In this document: positions 1 through 30,646 of the stretch, in pieces
Layout of the letters: each line of letters starts with the position of its first letter
Position numbering within the stretch: the stretch's first letter is position 1
Assembly: GCA_947561715.1 (NCBI GenBank)
Contig: OX387203.1
Coordinates: 6,572,001-6,636,000, forward strand
Direction: 5' to 3'
Source of the DNA: Ascidia mentula
Taxonomy: Eukaryota > Chordata > Ascidiacea > Phlebobranchia > Ascidiidae
DNA length: 64,000 nucleotides
Program-made: the position numbers and the translations under genes
The notes under the pieces: model-generated
Told to the model about the DNA's origin: nothing
Database searches by the model: none
The model's input: the letters and a program-made list of their open reading frames with translations, nothing else

Positions 1-1959
1 ACGATGTCCAACAGAAGTGTCTTCTTCATATGTCGGTACTGATCAACAGTTTTCCGACTGCCCAGTGTGTTCTTCCAGGGCATTCAGTTAAAATCCTTAT
101 GCTAGTTTCATTCCAAGTAGCAACTTTGGATTTAATGCTGGTATTTCGGTTTTGACGAGTTCGATTCTCTCAGTTTGAAAGATTCGCGGGCGGTGCCTGA
201 AACAAGTAAGTTTATAGGTTATGCCTGGATGTATGTAAACATGTATGTATATAATGGGGCAGTTGAATTCACCTTTCAAGACCGAAACTAGAAGACCCTT
301 TGATGCTATATGCTTCTATATGGAGGTTGGTCATTCCCAGAAATGTCCTCGTAGTAAAAGATTTGCATGAAAAAAATCCGGTATTATTCGAAATAATAGT
401 TGGCGACATTGTAAATATCCGTTTCTAATATAATCAAAATATTATTGTTTTACACTGCTGTAGCGGGAACTTGCAAGTATAGTGTTATGAAATTTTTATT
501 TGTTGAATGGTCGATGTTTGCCGTCTTTGGTGAAAAAATTCCAAAGCATTGGTTGTTGGAAGGACAAAAATTCGTGATGTTAAAATGGGATGTAATTCTG
601 TATTCTTTCACGCAATGTTATGTCCAATCCTGACGCAGAACGCAGGCGAGGACCGTGCACTGTCCTCGCAAAATAAAAAGCAGCAGCAGCAAACGTTGTA
701 GTGACAAGTACCGGGGGATGTAGTGAGAAGGAAAAGGCGCAGAGAGCATGGAATGGTAACCGGATGAAACCGGTTTCAACCAGTTACCGATATTACACCG
801 GGTACTTGCTCAAGACAACGCATAACATAAAATAAAACAAAACATGCATGCATGCGAGCGCGGCGGAACAGGATTGGACACATTTTTACGTGACGTACAA
901 ATTCAAATTGTCCAGCATAAATGCTCTATCAAAAGTTGGGCCTACTGTGAAGTGAGTTTTTAGTCCAAGTTGTTACACTGCAAATTTGGGAAGGTTTGGT
1001 AATGCAACTAGATAAGCCTTTTTTAGGTCAATAATGTGAAACACATGAACTTTACAACCAAGATAAACTTGCAACACTTATCCGACGCTGTCCCGACGGC
1101 TGGGAAGCTTGATCGTTGAAGACCTATAACACACAAACACTTGCAACTAAACAAAGTTGCCACAAAGCCGGGCAATGTTTCAACCTAGTAAAACTAAATT
1201 TCGTGATCCAGGACTACGACTAATACAATGCTTGTGTTGGGCCCACAGCCGTATGTAAAAACATATTGTTGTATGTAGTCAACTAAATGGCGACACATGA
1301 AATTGATGCATCTGGAGTTTGCTATGCATAATGTGATTGTTATGCATTAACATTAAGTTGGGCTAACAGCAACGAAGGCATAAGTCTGTAATACCTGATG
1401 GGAAGAGTGATATCGCTGGATCTTATTTGTAAAACTGCTGCTGTGCAACTTCGCTGTGTTCATAAAATCTGTAAACAAAACCGAATGTTAGACACAACTG
1501 CTTGTAATATTAACTATTTGCTGGTCCAGCAAGGAATCAACGCCGTAACAGTTGCTCACTTCACAACTTATACACAACTACCACTTTCTCAGTTGCAACA
1601 AAAACAAAACCCACCTGATGTAATAACATTTTTTTACGATGGATAGACGCTTTCTCTCCGCTGAATGTGTTTCGAGGCACAAACTTAATAAGTCGACCGC
1701 TGGTACCGACATATATCTACATAAATCGACGTTACATGCAGTACACGGTACCTTAATATAGTGTTACTGCATGCACTTTGCACTACATTAGCGTAACAAT
1801 TTCGAAAAATCTAAATCGGACAACATTTCATCATTAAGTCGTAACTAAAGTTCAACATAGCTGCCTAAAACCATGCTTAAAACAAACGTACAACTATCCG
1901 CCATCCGCACATTTTAACGATAATCTTACTTAACTTGAGCAAAAAAGAGCAAAACTTAC
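1..1959. other. No supported gene
   Basis: Short ORFs only. An inverted-repeat stretch around 755-790 (GGTAAC...GTTACC) may be a mobile-element scar. The acceptor-preceded ORF near 116-199 on the minus strand could be a terminal exon but cannot be joined to anything. Confidence 0.5.
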
Positions 1960-1992
1960 TTCCAGCATCTTTACTTCGTCAAACACGTCCAT
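1960..1992 (-). other. Possible first coding exon of a gene running off the left edge
   Basis: Reverse strand: an ATG at 1992 opens eleven codons (M-D-V-F-D-E-V-K-M-L-E) ending exactly at a strong GTAAGT donor. No matching phase-0 acceptor exon was found between 1 and 1959. A second ORF piece preceded by a TTTCAG acceptor sits near 116-199 but in a different phase. This is weak support only. Confidence 0.2.
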
Positions 1993-3454
1993 TCTCTAAC
2001 CTTACTTCCAAGTTCTGTGCAGGCGACTTGGAGAAGTCGAATATTCCTGCTGAGCCTTCATTATTACGTAAATTGTCCTAATTGGCTCCGCGTCTCGCGA
2101 CTGGATGCGTTTGGCGGCTTTTTCGAAAATTTATTTTTAATTTACAAATACTTTGCTTTAAAAAATAAATACAGTTATCTGATGATGATAGCTAGTTTGC
2201 AAAATAAACTGAAACGAATCTTATGTTATGTATTGTATATATTTCAAGCCTAGCATTGCTAGTTACGCCCTTTTGACATGCAAAACAAGGTTTTTGTAAA
2301 GGCATCTTAAACTGGGGAAAAAGGCAATCGAGAAGAAACATGGCTGATTGCGGAAGAGCAACAATAGAAATGGTAGCCTGTACGTTGTTTATGGTAATCT
2401 GTACGTTGTTTGCAAGCAAATAGATATTAGTGACAGAAATATTCCCAACAAACATCCCAAAAAACAATTTATTCTTTTTAGCTGTTTTTGCATGGAAACT
2501 TTATTTATAAAGAATAGATTGCTTGGATATTTAGCGGCATATTATTTTTCACTCCACCTAAATAGTTTTTGCCGGCTAAAAACACAATTTTTTGTCATGC
2601 GTGTTAACTGTTACGCGGGATGAACTCCTATCAGCTGTATCAGTTACACAATTGTTGCATCATTATACCTGGCAGCGCGCCAACGCCTACTTTACAGCTC
2701 TTGGTTATTTGTTTACATAGGGCAAGAATGAACCTATACTACTGCCATGGACGCTGCTACACTTGATTAACAGTCGAAAGAGCTAAAAAGTTCCACAAAA
2801 ACTGGTAACTGTACTGAGTGGTCATATTGCAAAAATTAATAGGCCGAGACTTTTATTTTGGAAAAATTTGGACACCGTTGCAGATCAAACAATTTTGAAA
2901 CGCCAAACAACATGTGGGGAAAAGTTTCGAGGAAACCAGTGCATTATATGATTATGGTACAATAAACTTGGAAGGTATACAACTTCATAACGGTAGCACA
3001 GATGGTAGGCAGAAAAGCAATGTACTATACATACCCAGCAGCCAAGAAAGAATATATTATTACTGGAAACCGCTTATTTGTATATAAGATGAAACTTGTT
3101 GTGTTGCAAACTTAAGAGACATGCTTATTGGGGCGAAATATCATTGTCTCAAACATTATGGGATTATAAATGTGTAGGTATGGGTGTAAGTTTATGTGTA
3201 CAAAAGGTAGGGGCAAAGTAACGATAATACTCATTTGGCAATCTTACACGGCGTAGTAAAGGAATATATGCTGATGTGGCGATTCATGACGTTGGGATAC
3301 ACCAAAATGAAACGAATTTAACTTTCATTTCAACAGAAAAAAACACAAAGAGTCGGTTAACCAGGTAAAAACATATTGTAAATTAATGGTATTTGTGCAC
3401 AATTATTTTCGGCGCAAACTCTAAAGTTACTTTATAGGGATAAGAATTCAACAT
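1993..3454. other. Non-genic stretch downstream of the giant gene
   Basis: AT-rich DNA with short ORFs that lack splice or codon signals. It includes the presumed 3' UTR of the giant gene just below 3455. Confidence 0.5.
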
Positions 3455-20172
<16,718 letters not shown>

Positions 20173-21730
20173 TCTGAAAAAATACAACATTAAAATAATG
20201 AGATAGGACCTCAAACAAATCTGAAGTGTCGAAGGCGTACGTGACCTAATAGCTGTTACATTATGTGTAAGTGAACTGACTATAACAAGCACATGATTTT
20301 TGGAGGTCGTTTGCTAATATTTGGAAGGTGAGTCGGAACTCATGTTTCCAATGAAAACAGATTCTACAGACGACGCCGTCTATTGTTCCTTTGCTTCAAA
20401 AACCACGTTTTCCCCCGAGGACATTTGCTCGGTTTTCATCGCGTATAGTTTATGAATTCTGGTTGACCCGCTAAATTCCATCAGCCAATATTAAATTTTA
20501 TCGTGTGTTAGACGAATGCCTTGTAGCTCGTTTTAAACATCCTGCAATACAGTTGTGTCGCGCTTTTGTGTATACCACTTGTCGCATACGAAGCTCCTTA
20601 TTCCCTTATTCCTTTACGTAATACATGATTCATTCGATTGAATTTGTCCAGACTTGATCGTTTGACGCGAGCCTCTTGTTCCAAGAAGCAAATCACAGGA
20701 GATAATTAATCGCCAATTTAAATGTCTTACGCACTTGCACTTGATTGGCGATTTTTGTCATTATCGCCACTTTGTCTGTAAAGAACAAAGCAATTGATCG
20801 TCGATTCCATATCTCGACTAGACTAAAGGCGGCCGATCAAACGATAGTGTGAAATATGATGAGATATTGAGCTCAAACCTTTTTGTTGCCTATTCCAAAT
20901 TCTAACTATTGTTTTTTTTCACGGCGTTGAAAAATGCTAAAATGTATATTTTTTAATTATCGTAAATATTTGCATGTCTCCGAATGCGTGAAAACGATAA
21001 TTTATGTTAATTGAAAATATGTCAAATTTGGCAACAATGTGTAAATTACAACATTTACATGTTAAGTTGTTCTTTTCTTTAATTTGAATAGAAAGAAAAG
21101 TTGAACTTTACATACCTGACGTCTTTCAGTCTTCCGGTGTGATGAAAAAGATGATATTATGTTAAAAAGAACTCAGTGACTCGGCTGAAGATCGGGTTCT
21201 TCCCCTTCTTGAACAGCGTCAATACAGTTCCTAAATTGGTTAATACAATAGGAAGAAAAAGAAACAAACATAGTTAATACGAAACTACTAAAGACTTTTG
21301 GGATTCCTGAATATTTTTCATTCTTCTTTACTATCTAATGTTTCCCGATATCTTTTAGACATAGCGCCCTGCAACCTATTCCAACTTCAATAGACAGAAA
21401 CGTGCCAAATTTTTAAATAAAACGTGTATTAGCGCTTTAGTGTGAATTCTCTGGAAACAGCCCTTGTATAACTCTCACTGAAACGTAGAATCGCGATAGA
21501 GCTGGTTTTAAAACAACTGCAACGCAACGCGATACCTGCTTGCACAGATCTAAAGGCATGTGCGTGAGTGCCGGCATCATATATTACCTCGGCAAAACGC
21601 AGCAAAAAAATGCACGAAAACCGGTCAAATCCTCCTCATCTGTGGTCCTCTCCAACACACCTTTATCTTCTCCTCTCTATCTGTAGTCGGTTTGCGCTGT
21701 GACCGACTCCTCACTTTGCTTCCAAACAGG
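20173..21730. other. Upstream region of the giant gene, present again at about 49821-51370
   Basis: No coding ORF. Long stretches are nearly identical to 49821-51370, and 20173-21000 is partly matched at 59159-59930. This marks the right part of the duplicated block. Confidence 0.7.
21116..21155 (-). promoter_or_regulatory. Candidate 5' untranslated exon and promoter of the giant gene
   Basis: A good donor (CAG then GTATGT, reverse strand) lies at 21115/21116. The coding start exon is preceded directly by a pyrimidine-rich acceptor one base before the ATG, so an upstream noncoding exon (or a trans-spliced leader) is needed. The right edge is a guess. The same donor and flanks recur at 50779 upstream of the 46271-49820 paralogue. 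Confidence 0.45.
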
Positions 21731-23964
21731 GAGGCGAGCCGCCGTTAAAAGGTCTAGCCCTGTACGCCTCGGGGCAAGCCAGCGTTCTCGCCTCTGCATT
21801 TTGAAGCTGCGTCCGATCCCGCCAATCTAGTGGTAATACGTGTGCGGACGTGTCTTGAAACTCAATCAGGTCTTTTCCCACCCGCGCCGACCGACCCACA
21901 TCCAATAAATATTTTACGCCCTGCAATGCAACCAAACTGTTTAACATTTATATGTTAAAGTCGTCAGGGACTCACGAACTGTAAGTTTTAGGCTTAAAGC
22001 GAAAAAATTTGCATACAACATAAATTGCTTGTTGAACATTTTGACCCCCAAATCCACAAAAAAAAAACTTTTTTAAAGCTTCGGAAAAAAACCGTTACGA
22101 ACAGTACGACCAAGCCAAAGAGTCGGGCGTTAAATTAAAATATGCATTAGTGGAACTTATCAAATTTAGTCAGTGCAACGGGTTAACTCAGAAAGGTCTT
22201 GACGACTGACACTAATCAATATTGCCTTGTTGCTTCAAAATATTGTGTTGAAAATTTACTTGAAAAACCTAAGGTTGTTGTGGTAGTTATTTCAAACTTT
22301 AACATCGTACACCAAACCAATATCAGAGTGGATTCTTTCTCATAACCAAAACATTTTGAGAAGCTCGTACGACATTTTAATTTCGGAAACATTCAAGTAA
22401 ATAACAGCCGTGTGTGGTGCCCACATAGAGATCAAAGGCGAGAGTGCGGCCGTTTGTGAACTGTCCTTTTGTTCCAGAGGTATTTAAGGTCAATTTTCAT
22501 AGCTAGGAGCCCGCAATTAAAAGAGTGCGTGAGACATTAAAGATTCGCAATCTCAAATCAACCCGAAGACGTCAAAAAGTGGATATCGAGCTTTGTGACG
22601 TGAAACTGAGAAAGTAGTCAAGTAGTGGTAATTTCGTCAGGAACCGTTCACTTATATCATATTATGTAACGTCTGGAGTACAAGCATTTTGGTAAAGATA
22701 ACAAAACGTGTTGGCAATGGTTTTAAAAATGGAACTGTTTTAATGAGGTATTTTTTTCAAAAAGTCGGCGTAAACATCATTGCTGTATAACCATCACCAA
22801 CGCAACGTGCCAAACGGAACGAATTTCCGTTGAAGTGTGATTGAGAACACCTTAGTGTCACCGAAGACCAAATTTTTTCAATCTTCTAATTACGCCATGG
22901 GAAAGGCACTTTCTATGCACTAACCAATCACTGCGTTCAAAGCTTTTCCTGTAAAGTCAGGTGTTTTTTTACAACGACGCATTTGTGGTCCTTTCAACGA
23001 CGCATTGTGGACATCAATGCCTTACTGCGCCAATGGTTACCAATGATAGACCCCATCATATCAAATTGCGTGGCGCGTCACGGTTTTCAATGCACGGAAG
23101 TTTACAAGCAGGGCGTGACAGCTCGTCGGTGCCCGGTCGGATCGTTAAAACAGGCGAACACGTCCATAAACGTCATTTATTGCAGGGGCCGGTGATCCAC
23201 CGGCGCATGTGACCGGGCGTTAACACAACAATGCTGCAAAATTGCCGCAGGTGATTGCAGGTACCTCAGAAAACATTATTGGGAATTGAATGTTAAAATT
23301 AGTGTGGGGATCTCACCATCAATTGACAAATGGGAATTAAGGCAAACTACTTCGAAATTCATTTGCAATCGTTTCGATTGTATCTACGATCGATGTTAGT
23401 GGGGAATGTAGGATAAATGGATTTCAGAGCAGTTTTAGAAGCTATATTGTTTGACATATAGATTTTGACACACTGTCTTAAAGAGCGCATATTTTTGTGA
23501 AGGTTATCTCTTAAAACGTTCAATATCCTTAAAAAAAAACAGCCCCAATTCTTTTCGTGCAAAAAAATAAACTCCTTTCGGCAATTCGAAAAATATTGTT
23601 CAAAACTGGGTTTAAAAAAGTAGTGAAATAACCAATAACAGAGCACTAACCCTCTTGATCAAAAACTGTTGGATTATAAAAGAATCGCACAACATTTTAA
23701 AATGCATATATGTCTGGCCGCGTGTGCATGTTTAAACAGTCTTTGTGTTGTACAAGTCAAACAGGTCCGCCATATGACTTCACCTAGTGTAACAGCGGCC
23801 AATTACAACGTAAACATCGATAAACAAACCCAGCAATATCAAGTTTTTCTGCGCAACGCGAAAATGTTCCGCCACTTGCCAAGCCGGTTTCGCTTTGCAT
23901 GCGTCACCTGGCCTTGTATATACTTGGACACGTAAGGCTGCTTGGAAACGCGGCACCGCAATTT
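21731..23964. other. No gene seen
   Basis: No exon-like ORF with splice sites. A more GC-rich patch lies near 23030-23220. Nothing recognisable. Confidence 0.45.
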
Positions 23965-25510
23965 TAAACATTATATTGTGCGGAAAGCTGCAGGCACTGC
24001 CTATTTTCCGTTCCGTTTCTCTTTTAAGTGTTGCGCGTAGCCGTGCATTGCGTGTTGTTTTAACTATTTCTTGAAAGAATATTATCTTTAAAATTCACGT
24101 ATGGGGAAGACTGGTGTCATATGAAATAAAATTGAAATTGTTTTGAGCAAATTTCAAACTAATTCCACTTTGCGTGTTTTGTTTGTATTGATCAACCTAA
24201 AAGTTGTATTTGCTGTAAAACCTTCGCAAGTGAATGAATTGAGTATAAAGTGCTTAGTTCCCACAATTGTCTGTATACTGGAGGCGAAATAGGGTGCTTC
24301 CAAAAATACAGATCGTGTACAACTTTTACCATTTCTCACCTACCCACACACAAATTTGAGTCAGAATTTACAACTAACAGCAGAGAAAACACAAACTCCA
24401 GTCCTCATGTCATGTTTTGCGATAGCAGAGCGAAAATATTTGGAATGGGGTTATCATGCGACTTTATCGATGAACGACCAGCCAACCTACTGGCTTTATG
24501 AGACGTTAACAGGTTTGTGGCAGCAGAAACCTCCCCTTCAAGGCAATGCAAACCCTTGCATTCGCTTATCGGCCTGCAATGGCCGCAGGTGTTACGGCAA
24601 AGGACCTCGTTAAAAGATTTTGAAAAATGTATTATTTGGCGAAGAAACCAAGCTTGGTTTTGCCATTTATACATTGAGACAAATATTACACAGCAGTATT
24701 TAACCGTTTTCAAACAAAAACCTATGTACTGTGAAAGAATATACGGGAACACTTAACTTCAGATATTATTTTGAACGCTGCAAACTTCAGCCCGTAACAG
24801 TCGCCAAGCACAACAACGTTGCAATGAACGACAGAGAATACTTAAATTTACCACAGCAAATGCGATCATGTAAACGTACGTGTTTTGCTTGTGCCTGTTG
24901 TTAAAATTTTCAACATCCAACATGTATTGCGAATTCATATTGCGTGTACATGCCATTGCAGCAAGACAAACTAATGTTGCAAGGAAAAATATGTAGTTTA
25001 ATATAAAACCATTAGCGTGGTTGTAACTTACGATATATTATCGAAAAGTCGGGCCCACTCTTGCAAACATATATCTTTATCGCTGCATCGTTGGATTGTG
25101 AGATTCATGGGCAAGAATCCATGAGAAGAACAGCGTCTCAACAGAAAAAAAACTCCAATCCGCGAAGTGTCGGAGATGCAACACGAGGAACTGGACAGAC
25201 CTGATTACGGTTAACTGAGCCACGTATTCCGTGTAGCCACCTGATGAGTATTAAGCCGCCTTGCCAAGTGCCGAACCATATTTCGCAACCAAGGTAAACG
25301 TTCGCTTACAGGTTAAGGCCATAACACGAGGAAGACACGTCAATGTCTACCCGCAACACAAAGGTGTGGGTTTCAGGAGTTACCAGGAAGAAATGCCACC
25401 GATAGGCTTGGCAATCTTTTGGATAAATTGCGGAGTTAATGACAAGATTATATCTTCAAACAAGGGTTTGTATTGAAAATGTAAAAGTAAAATTTTAAGT
25501 AATTGATCGA
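23965..25510. repeat. Mosaic segment recurring, rearranged, at 51365-52510 and 60260-60800
   Basis: Seen by eye: 23965-24060 matches 51365-51460 directly; 24120-24760 matches 60260-60800 in reverse; 24770-25400 matches 51885-52510 in reverse; 25395-25510 matches 51460-51570 directly. Similarity is imperfect, with indels. ORFs at 24250-24501 and 60463-60864 are the same repeat read in both places, not a gene. Confidence 0.65.
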
Positions 25511-28500
25511 AAAATAAAATTTTCTTTACTACTTACTGCAGTAGTTTCCAACTCTTACTTAACAATAAATAAAAAAAGGTGAGAATGTTGTTTGAACCTA
25601 TTCGTATTGTCTTATACACATTATATAAACGAAATAAAACAACTATCAAGAGTTTGGTTTCCGTTACAACTCATTAGACAATTCTAATAGTTTTCACGAT
25701 CAATTTAGGGTGATTCATTTGGTAATCGTCGACGCAAAAAAGCGTTCGCATTCCAGAAGCGTTTGGGTGCGTTCTGACGCACTCACGATATTGGTGACCA
25801 ATACTTGATCGTGCGCGTAACGAAAAGACGGCGATCGCCCAAAAATATCGATTTCTCAGGAGGAAACTGTTGGCCGTTGCCTTGGGGCGGACGAGGGCAA
25901 TTGAAGCCGGACAACGATTTCGCAATTAACCCAAAGTGGCGTCGCACGAGGTGGTTCAAATCGGCACGAGGGGTGCACGAGGCGATCACGCCGTGAATGC
26001 GTGATCTTACAACACGCTGTCCTCGTGTTTGGAGCCCCACTTTACAAACGAAGCAATCGTCGCCTAAAGGCAAGCAAACAACAGGTATCGCCGCCCTAAA
26101 AGAACCGGTCGTTTAGCATTTACAAACAACAAAAGAAGAACGAAAAAAGGTTTTGCCGTCATTGGACGTTTAACCGGTTTTTGAGAACACGCGGAAGCCG
26201 CACCCACTCTAAACACAAATGCGCTTTAGAACCCTGATGGTTGCTCACAAATATAATGACAAAACAACAACATTGCATCTCAAAAGTGTGCTTTGTAACA
26301 GAGTTTATGTCTGTATGTCCGGTTTCCGAAATACACAATCCGTGCAGAAAGAGTGGATTTTTATCGAAGGAAAGTAACCACTACAGTCTAATAGATCTGA
26401 TCAATCTTTCTTTGTCGCCTCAACAGCACGTTCTTAAGGTAATGACTGCAGTTTAGACTTCAAAAGTGACATTTTTAAAATATTAAATACTTGCCACATT
26501 TAACCTAACCCAATTTCATTCAACTTTGTATTGTATTTGAGTGTTTCTTTTTTAATAAAACCCAACGAAGGAAATTTTAAATATTAAAGTAATACATATA
26601 CAGCTATAGCTTTATAAAAATTTCATCCTGATGACTCTTTTAAGGCATGATGTTCAATAAATCAAGTTGTAAGAATATTGAAAGGCTTGCATTTAATACG
26701 GTAGAAGTTAAAACAGCTTTAAAATATAGACACCCCAGTCTGTAACAGACAAATCTTATAAACGAGGAGGGTATGGCATACGTGCATTAAGATACTTTTC
26801 TAATATTAATTTTTTAAATATTTCTTCTGTGGTTTGAGAATTCTCGGCGGTATCTGTTTCAATGCACAGTCGAAAAAAGTTTTTGTGTGACTTTTTTTAG
26901 TTTGGTTTTGGCTTGACATTTGTTGTTGGCCAAACACAAACGAGCCCATTTACCAAATCGGCATTGTAATTCACTTGGCGCACCGTTTGCGCAACCTAAA
27001 CAAACACAAATTCCTAAAGTTATGCAACAACCTAGATGTATGCGGTTACTTTAAAGGATAGAAGCCATTGTGAAAAGGTTAAGCCGACTATATTCGTCCT
27101 GACGTCAATAATCGCGGGATCGCGCGCTTAAACGACCTTGCTTCGGCTTCTGTTTTTACCTGCATTATCCGACTTTTTTGTGCGTTGTCGCGGCTTAGAC
27201 CACGAGAGCAGCAAGAGCATGCGCTGTGTGCATTGCATTCAAACCGTGGATTAGATGCATGGCCGCCGTAAGGACATAACTCGAGTTGGCCGTTTGATAA
27301 ACAAACTTGACTCGGTCGAAAACGCCCAGGTACTGGTTGGTACAAGATCTTTTGCGGACTGCGGACGAGCTCTCTTTGAGAAGGAAAACAGGTTGAACGT
27401 CGTAAATATCAACCATTATAGAAATTCATTTAATCCGGTTAAAAGCGAACTTTGCAAATTCCATTCAATTTAATTGCATTTCTCCCTTTTGTCAATGCAT
27501 AAACATCAAGATTCTAAAGATAATATACACGAAAAAGTACGAAATGTGGGTAGAAACGCATGGGCTTACCACCAACGACGTCGAATTTCCAACAGAACTA
27601 GCAAATTTAATCGTTAATTTCAATTTGTTTATGTTTTTTGATAAATTAAAATAGCGGCAAAAATATCCCGAAATATTGCAAGAATAAATCTTACAACCAA
27701 GCTAATTCCACCAGTTTCAACACAGCTTGAAATTAGCGGTTAACCAACATTTTCGGCAGTTTTCGCAAGGTATTGAATTGTGCGACGCAAGGCATTCTTG
27801 AACGAAATAAATGTTAGCATTCAAGAACGCAAGTCGTCGCCTACGCGCGTGTCGCGAAATAATAATTGTTCTCAAGCTTCCACTACATCACCTCACCTAC
27901 ATACACTCCTGGTTAAGTAGCCTTTCCAGGAAAACAGGACTACTAAATTGTCGTTTGCCAGCCCAAGGCCAACTTGTGCTAATGTCACACATTGTACAAG
28001 TTTGTCAGTTAGATGTTGATATGATAATGTTTAGACTGTATTAACGCAACGTAGAGAAAAAACACAATCATACTTTATCATGCACACGGCAAATTTTAGG
28101 AATTAACACCCAGCTGAATTCGGCTTTGGCTTTGTTCTTGGACTCGGCATTCACATATTGCCATAAAGTGATGTGCCAATAATATCATGTGCATGCGATG
28201 ACTTCATGGTAATGTTGTACACATTTCAAGGAAGCTCTGCAAGAACATTTCAAAGAAGCTCTGCAACTATATTTGGGGGCGTAAATCGGCCAAGATGGGC
28301 GATGTTGACTTTAAACTTAATATCTTGAAGTTAAGTCTGTGTGACATTCAAAGCGAAAGCGCGGTAGGGTAAACAAGTTTCTGAAAAAGTAAGTTGGTTT
28401 CTAATGTATTGAGCGTCCTCTCGACTCGCATGTATTTTATGGCAGTGAATGAAATGTAGTGCTGTATATTCTTTGGTTTTATTACCTATACTTCGTTTTA

Positions 28501-30139
28501 ATGTTCAACACCTTGGAAATTTTCACCGTTGTCCAACAAAAACGTGACATGAGCGAATAAACTGTATCAGAAACTCGACCATGTCCGGGCTCCGCGGCTA
28601 ATTGAAGGCATTGCCTACAGTGATTTTATGCCGCATAATTATGACTTGGTCTTGTCAAAAATAGTTCACTGGGGATGGTACGCCGGTAAATCACATACCA
28701 CTGACTGACATCAAGACATCAACAGCCAAGTTGATACCAGGGAAAAATTTTAATTGTTGCAATTTTGGTAGTTTTGGCTTAGGGCGTCATCCCGATTTCT
28801 GATTAAAGACTCATGGAAGCGGTTATGGGGATTACATGAAAGAAAATTTATTCTAACAAAAAACACGTAATTTAAGGGTATAAAGAACAACAGAGACACA
28901 GGGATCCACTTCACTCGCAATGATAAGGGTGTTATACTCAAAACAAGACATTCAATTTAGACGGAAATTCTAGCACGGCAATACTATGCGGTTTTTGCCT
29001 TATCGCTTCATTTTGGCTTTAATTAAATGTTTGTGACAACATTGGCAGTATTTGGTTTTGAGTCAATGTTGGGTCAAATATAACGAACAAAAAAGCGAGG
29101 CATTTTAAATCCTTCTGGTTTCAAACCAGCACAGGAAATTATTGCAGTTCCTTAAATTGATTTTATATGTTCCATCCACTAAACGATCCACCTGGTTAAT
29201 ACACAATGGACGCCTGACTTAATAACCTCTAAGGTTTTTAGGGGCCCCATCTCTTACCATTTGCAAGTTTAGTTTATTAACATTTCTATAAGTTTAGTTC
29301 ATTTGTGTTGCAGTTTATCGAACAAAATAAAAATTGTTTGATTTTGGTGGTGATAACTTCAAGGTTCCGCGCCAAAAAAATGAGAACAACTTTCAGAATT
29401 TACGACAAACAGAAAGTTCTAGTGAGCGCCCGAAGCGGTAAAATATGATTTATCATTTATGCCGCAGAACTTTGCTCGGTAAATGATCACCACACAAAAA
29501 AACAACCTCTTAGAAATCCACGACAGTACAAGCATTAAGATATGTTGATTAAACGATTAATCACTAAAATCCGCGAGTACAAACGAGCAGATCAACTCAA
29601 AATAACTGTGTGTACATCCAATACTTAAAGCAGCGAAGAAAGTTGTGTGAGAAACCAAAAGGAGCTTTGTGATGACGTGAATTAAGTGCACTTACGTTCG
29701 TCAAAAACCGCACCTGTGATCACTTGTATTGTTAGCCCCGAATGACGCATACGCCATTGACGTCCAATTACGAGAACACGTCAGGTGGAATTATAGTGTT
29801 TGGCAGTTTACAACAAAAGTTATGGTAAAATATAACATAATCAAATCACCATTCCGATGATAAGGAATTGGGTTAATAAGCCGTGTTATTATTGTTTGGT
29901 ATCGAACTGTATTCAACATATTGATGATCAAAACACCTTCAGCAGTTGAATAAATTTGTTTAGCTCGGGACAAATTAACTTGTATTATAATGGTATTTTT
30001 AATTCAAAAATCCAAAATTAACACAGTTTTAAAGTCAATTATTTACAACGTGTATTAAAGAAAATACGACTCCCGCTCATAAAATATATAGATTCACCGA
30101 AGTAAGATTTTATACAACCGCAGGGTGGCGCAAAACGGT
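25511..30139. other. Long non-genic stretch
   Basis: No ORF with convincing splice sites or recognisable protein. A GC-rich patch lies at about 25730-26060 and a degenerate direct repeat near 28228-28265. Otherwise featureless AT-rich DNA. Confidence 0.45.
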
Positions 30140-30646
30140 TTACATCGGGTATAGGATGCAATTGTCCCGATTCTCAATGCGCGAAAACGTCAGGTTCAGT
30201 TCCAACTCTTCGGCTTTTAGGTTTTTTAGTTTTGCGCTGACTCGTTTGTATTTTTCCATATCGGTTTCTTGGTTTCCTTTTAATTCGCTTATCACCATTT
30301 TAAGGCGTTCAGCTCTATCCGCACGGTGGCGCAGTTTGTTCTGAGCTTTGTGAAGGCGGAGTAGCGTTTTCGAAACCTGCCTATCCTGTTTTGTTTGATC
30401 ACAGACACGATTTAGCATTGGCGCCACTTCAGTAAAGCTAGTGAAATTTTTGTGGTTCTCCAAGTCGTGTTTTTCTGTGGTCGAAGGCTGTTGTTTCGGA
30501 GCTCTGGCGACGCCAAGAAACGCGGATTTCCTCTTCACAATTTTCATCCGAAAATTGGATTCGGAACGTGTTACAGGACGAAAGAATTGTCGATAAAGAA
30601 GACGACGCGAATGAGGAATTACTTTGAAAGATTTCGATTTTGTCAT
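30140..30646 (-). CDS. Intronless hypothetical basic, coiled-coil protein (168 aa)
   Basis: One uninterrupted ORF from ATG at 30646 to TAA at 30140, the longest single-exon ORF in the window. The N-terminal half is rich in Arg/Lys. The C-terminal half (about 90-155) is a predicted alpha-helical heptad-like stretch rich in Leu, Lys and Glu. It has no signal peptide or membrane segment. An A-rich context precedes the ATG. I do not recognise the family. It could be a real small gene, a terminal exon or a retrocopy. Confidence 0.4.
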   Translation of the reverse strand: MTKSKSFKVIPHSRRLLYRQFFRPVTRSESNFRMKIVKRKSAFLGVARAPKQQPSTTEKHDLENHKNFTSFTEVAPMLNRVCDQTKQDRQVSKTLLRLHKAQNKLRHRADRAERLKMVISELKGNQETDMEKYKRVSAKLKNLKAEELELNLTFSRIENRDNCILYPM

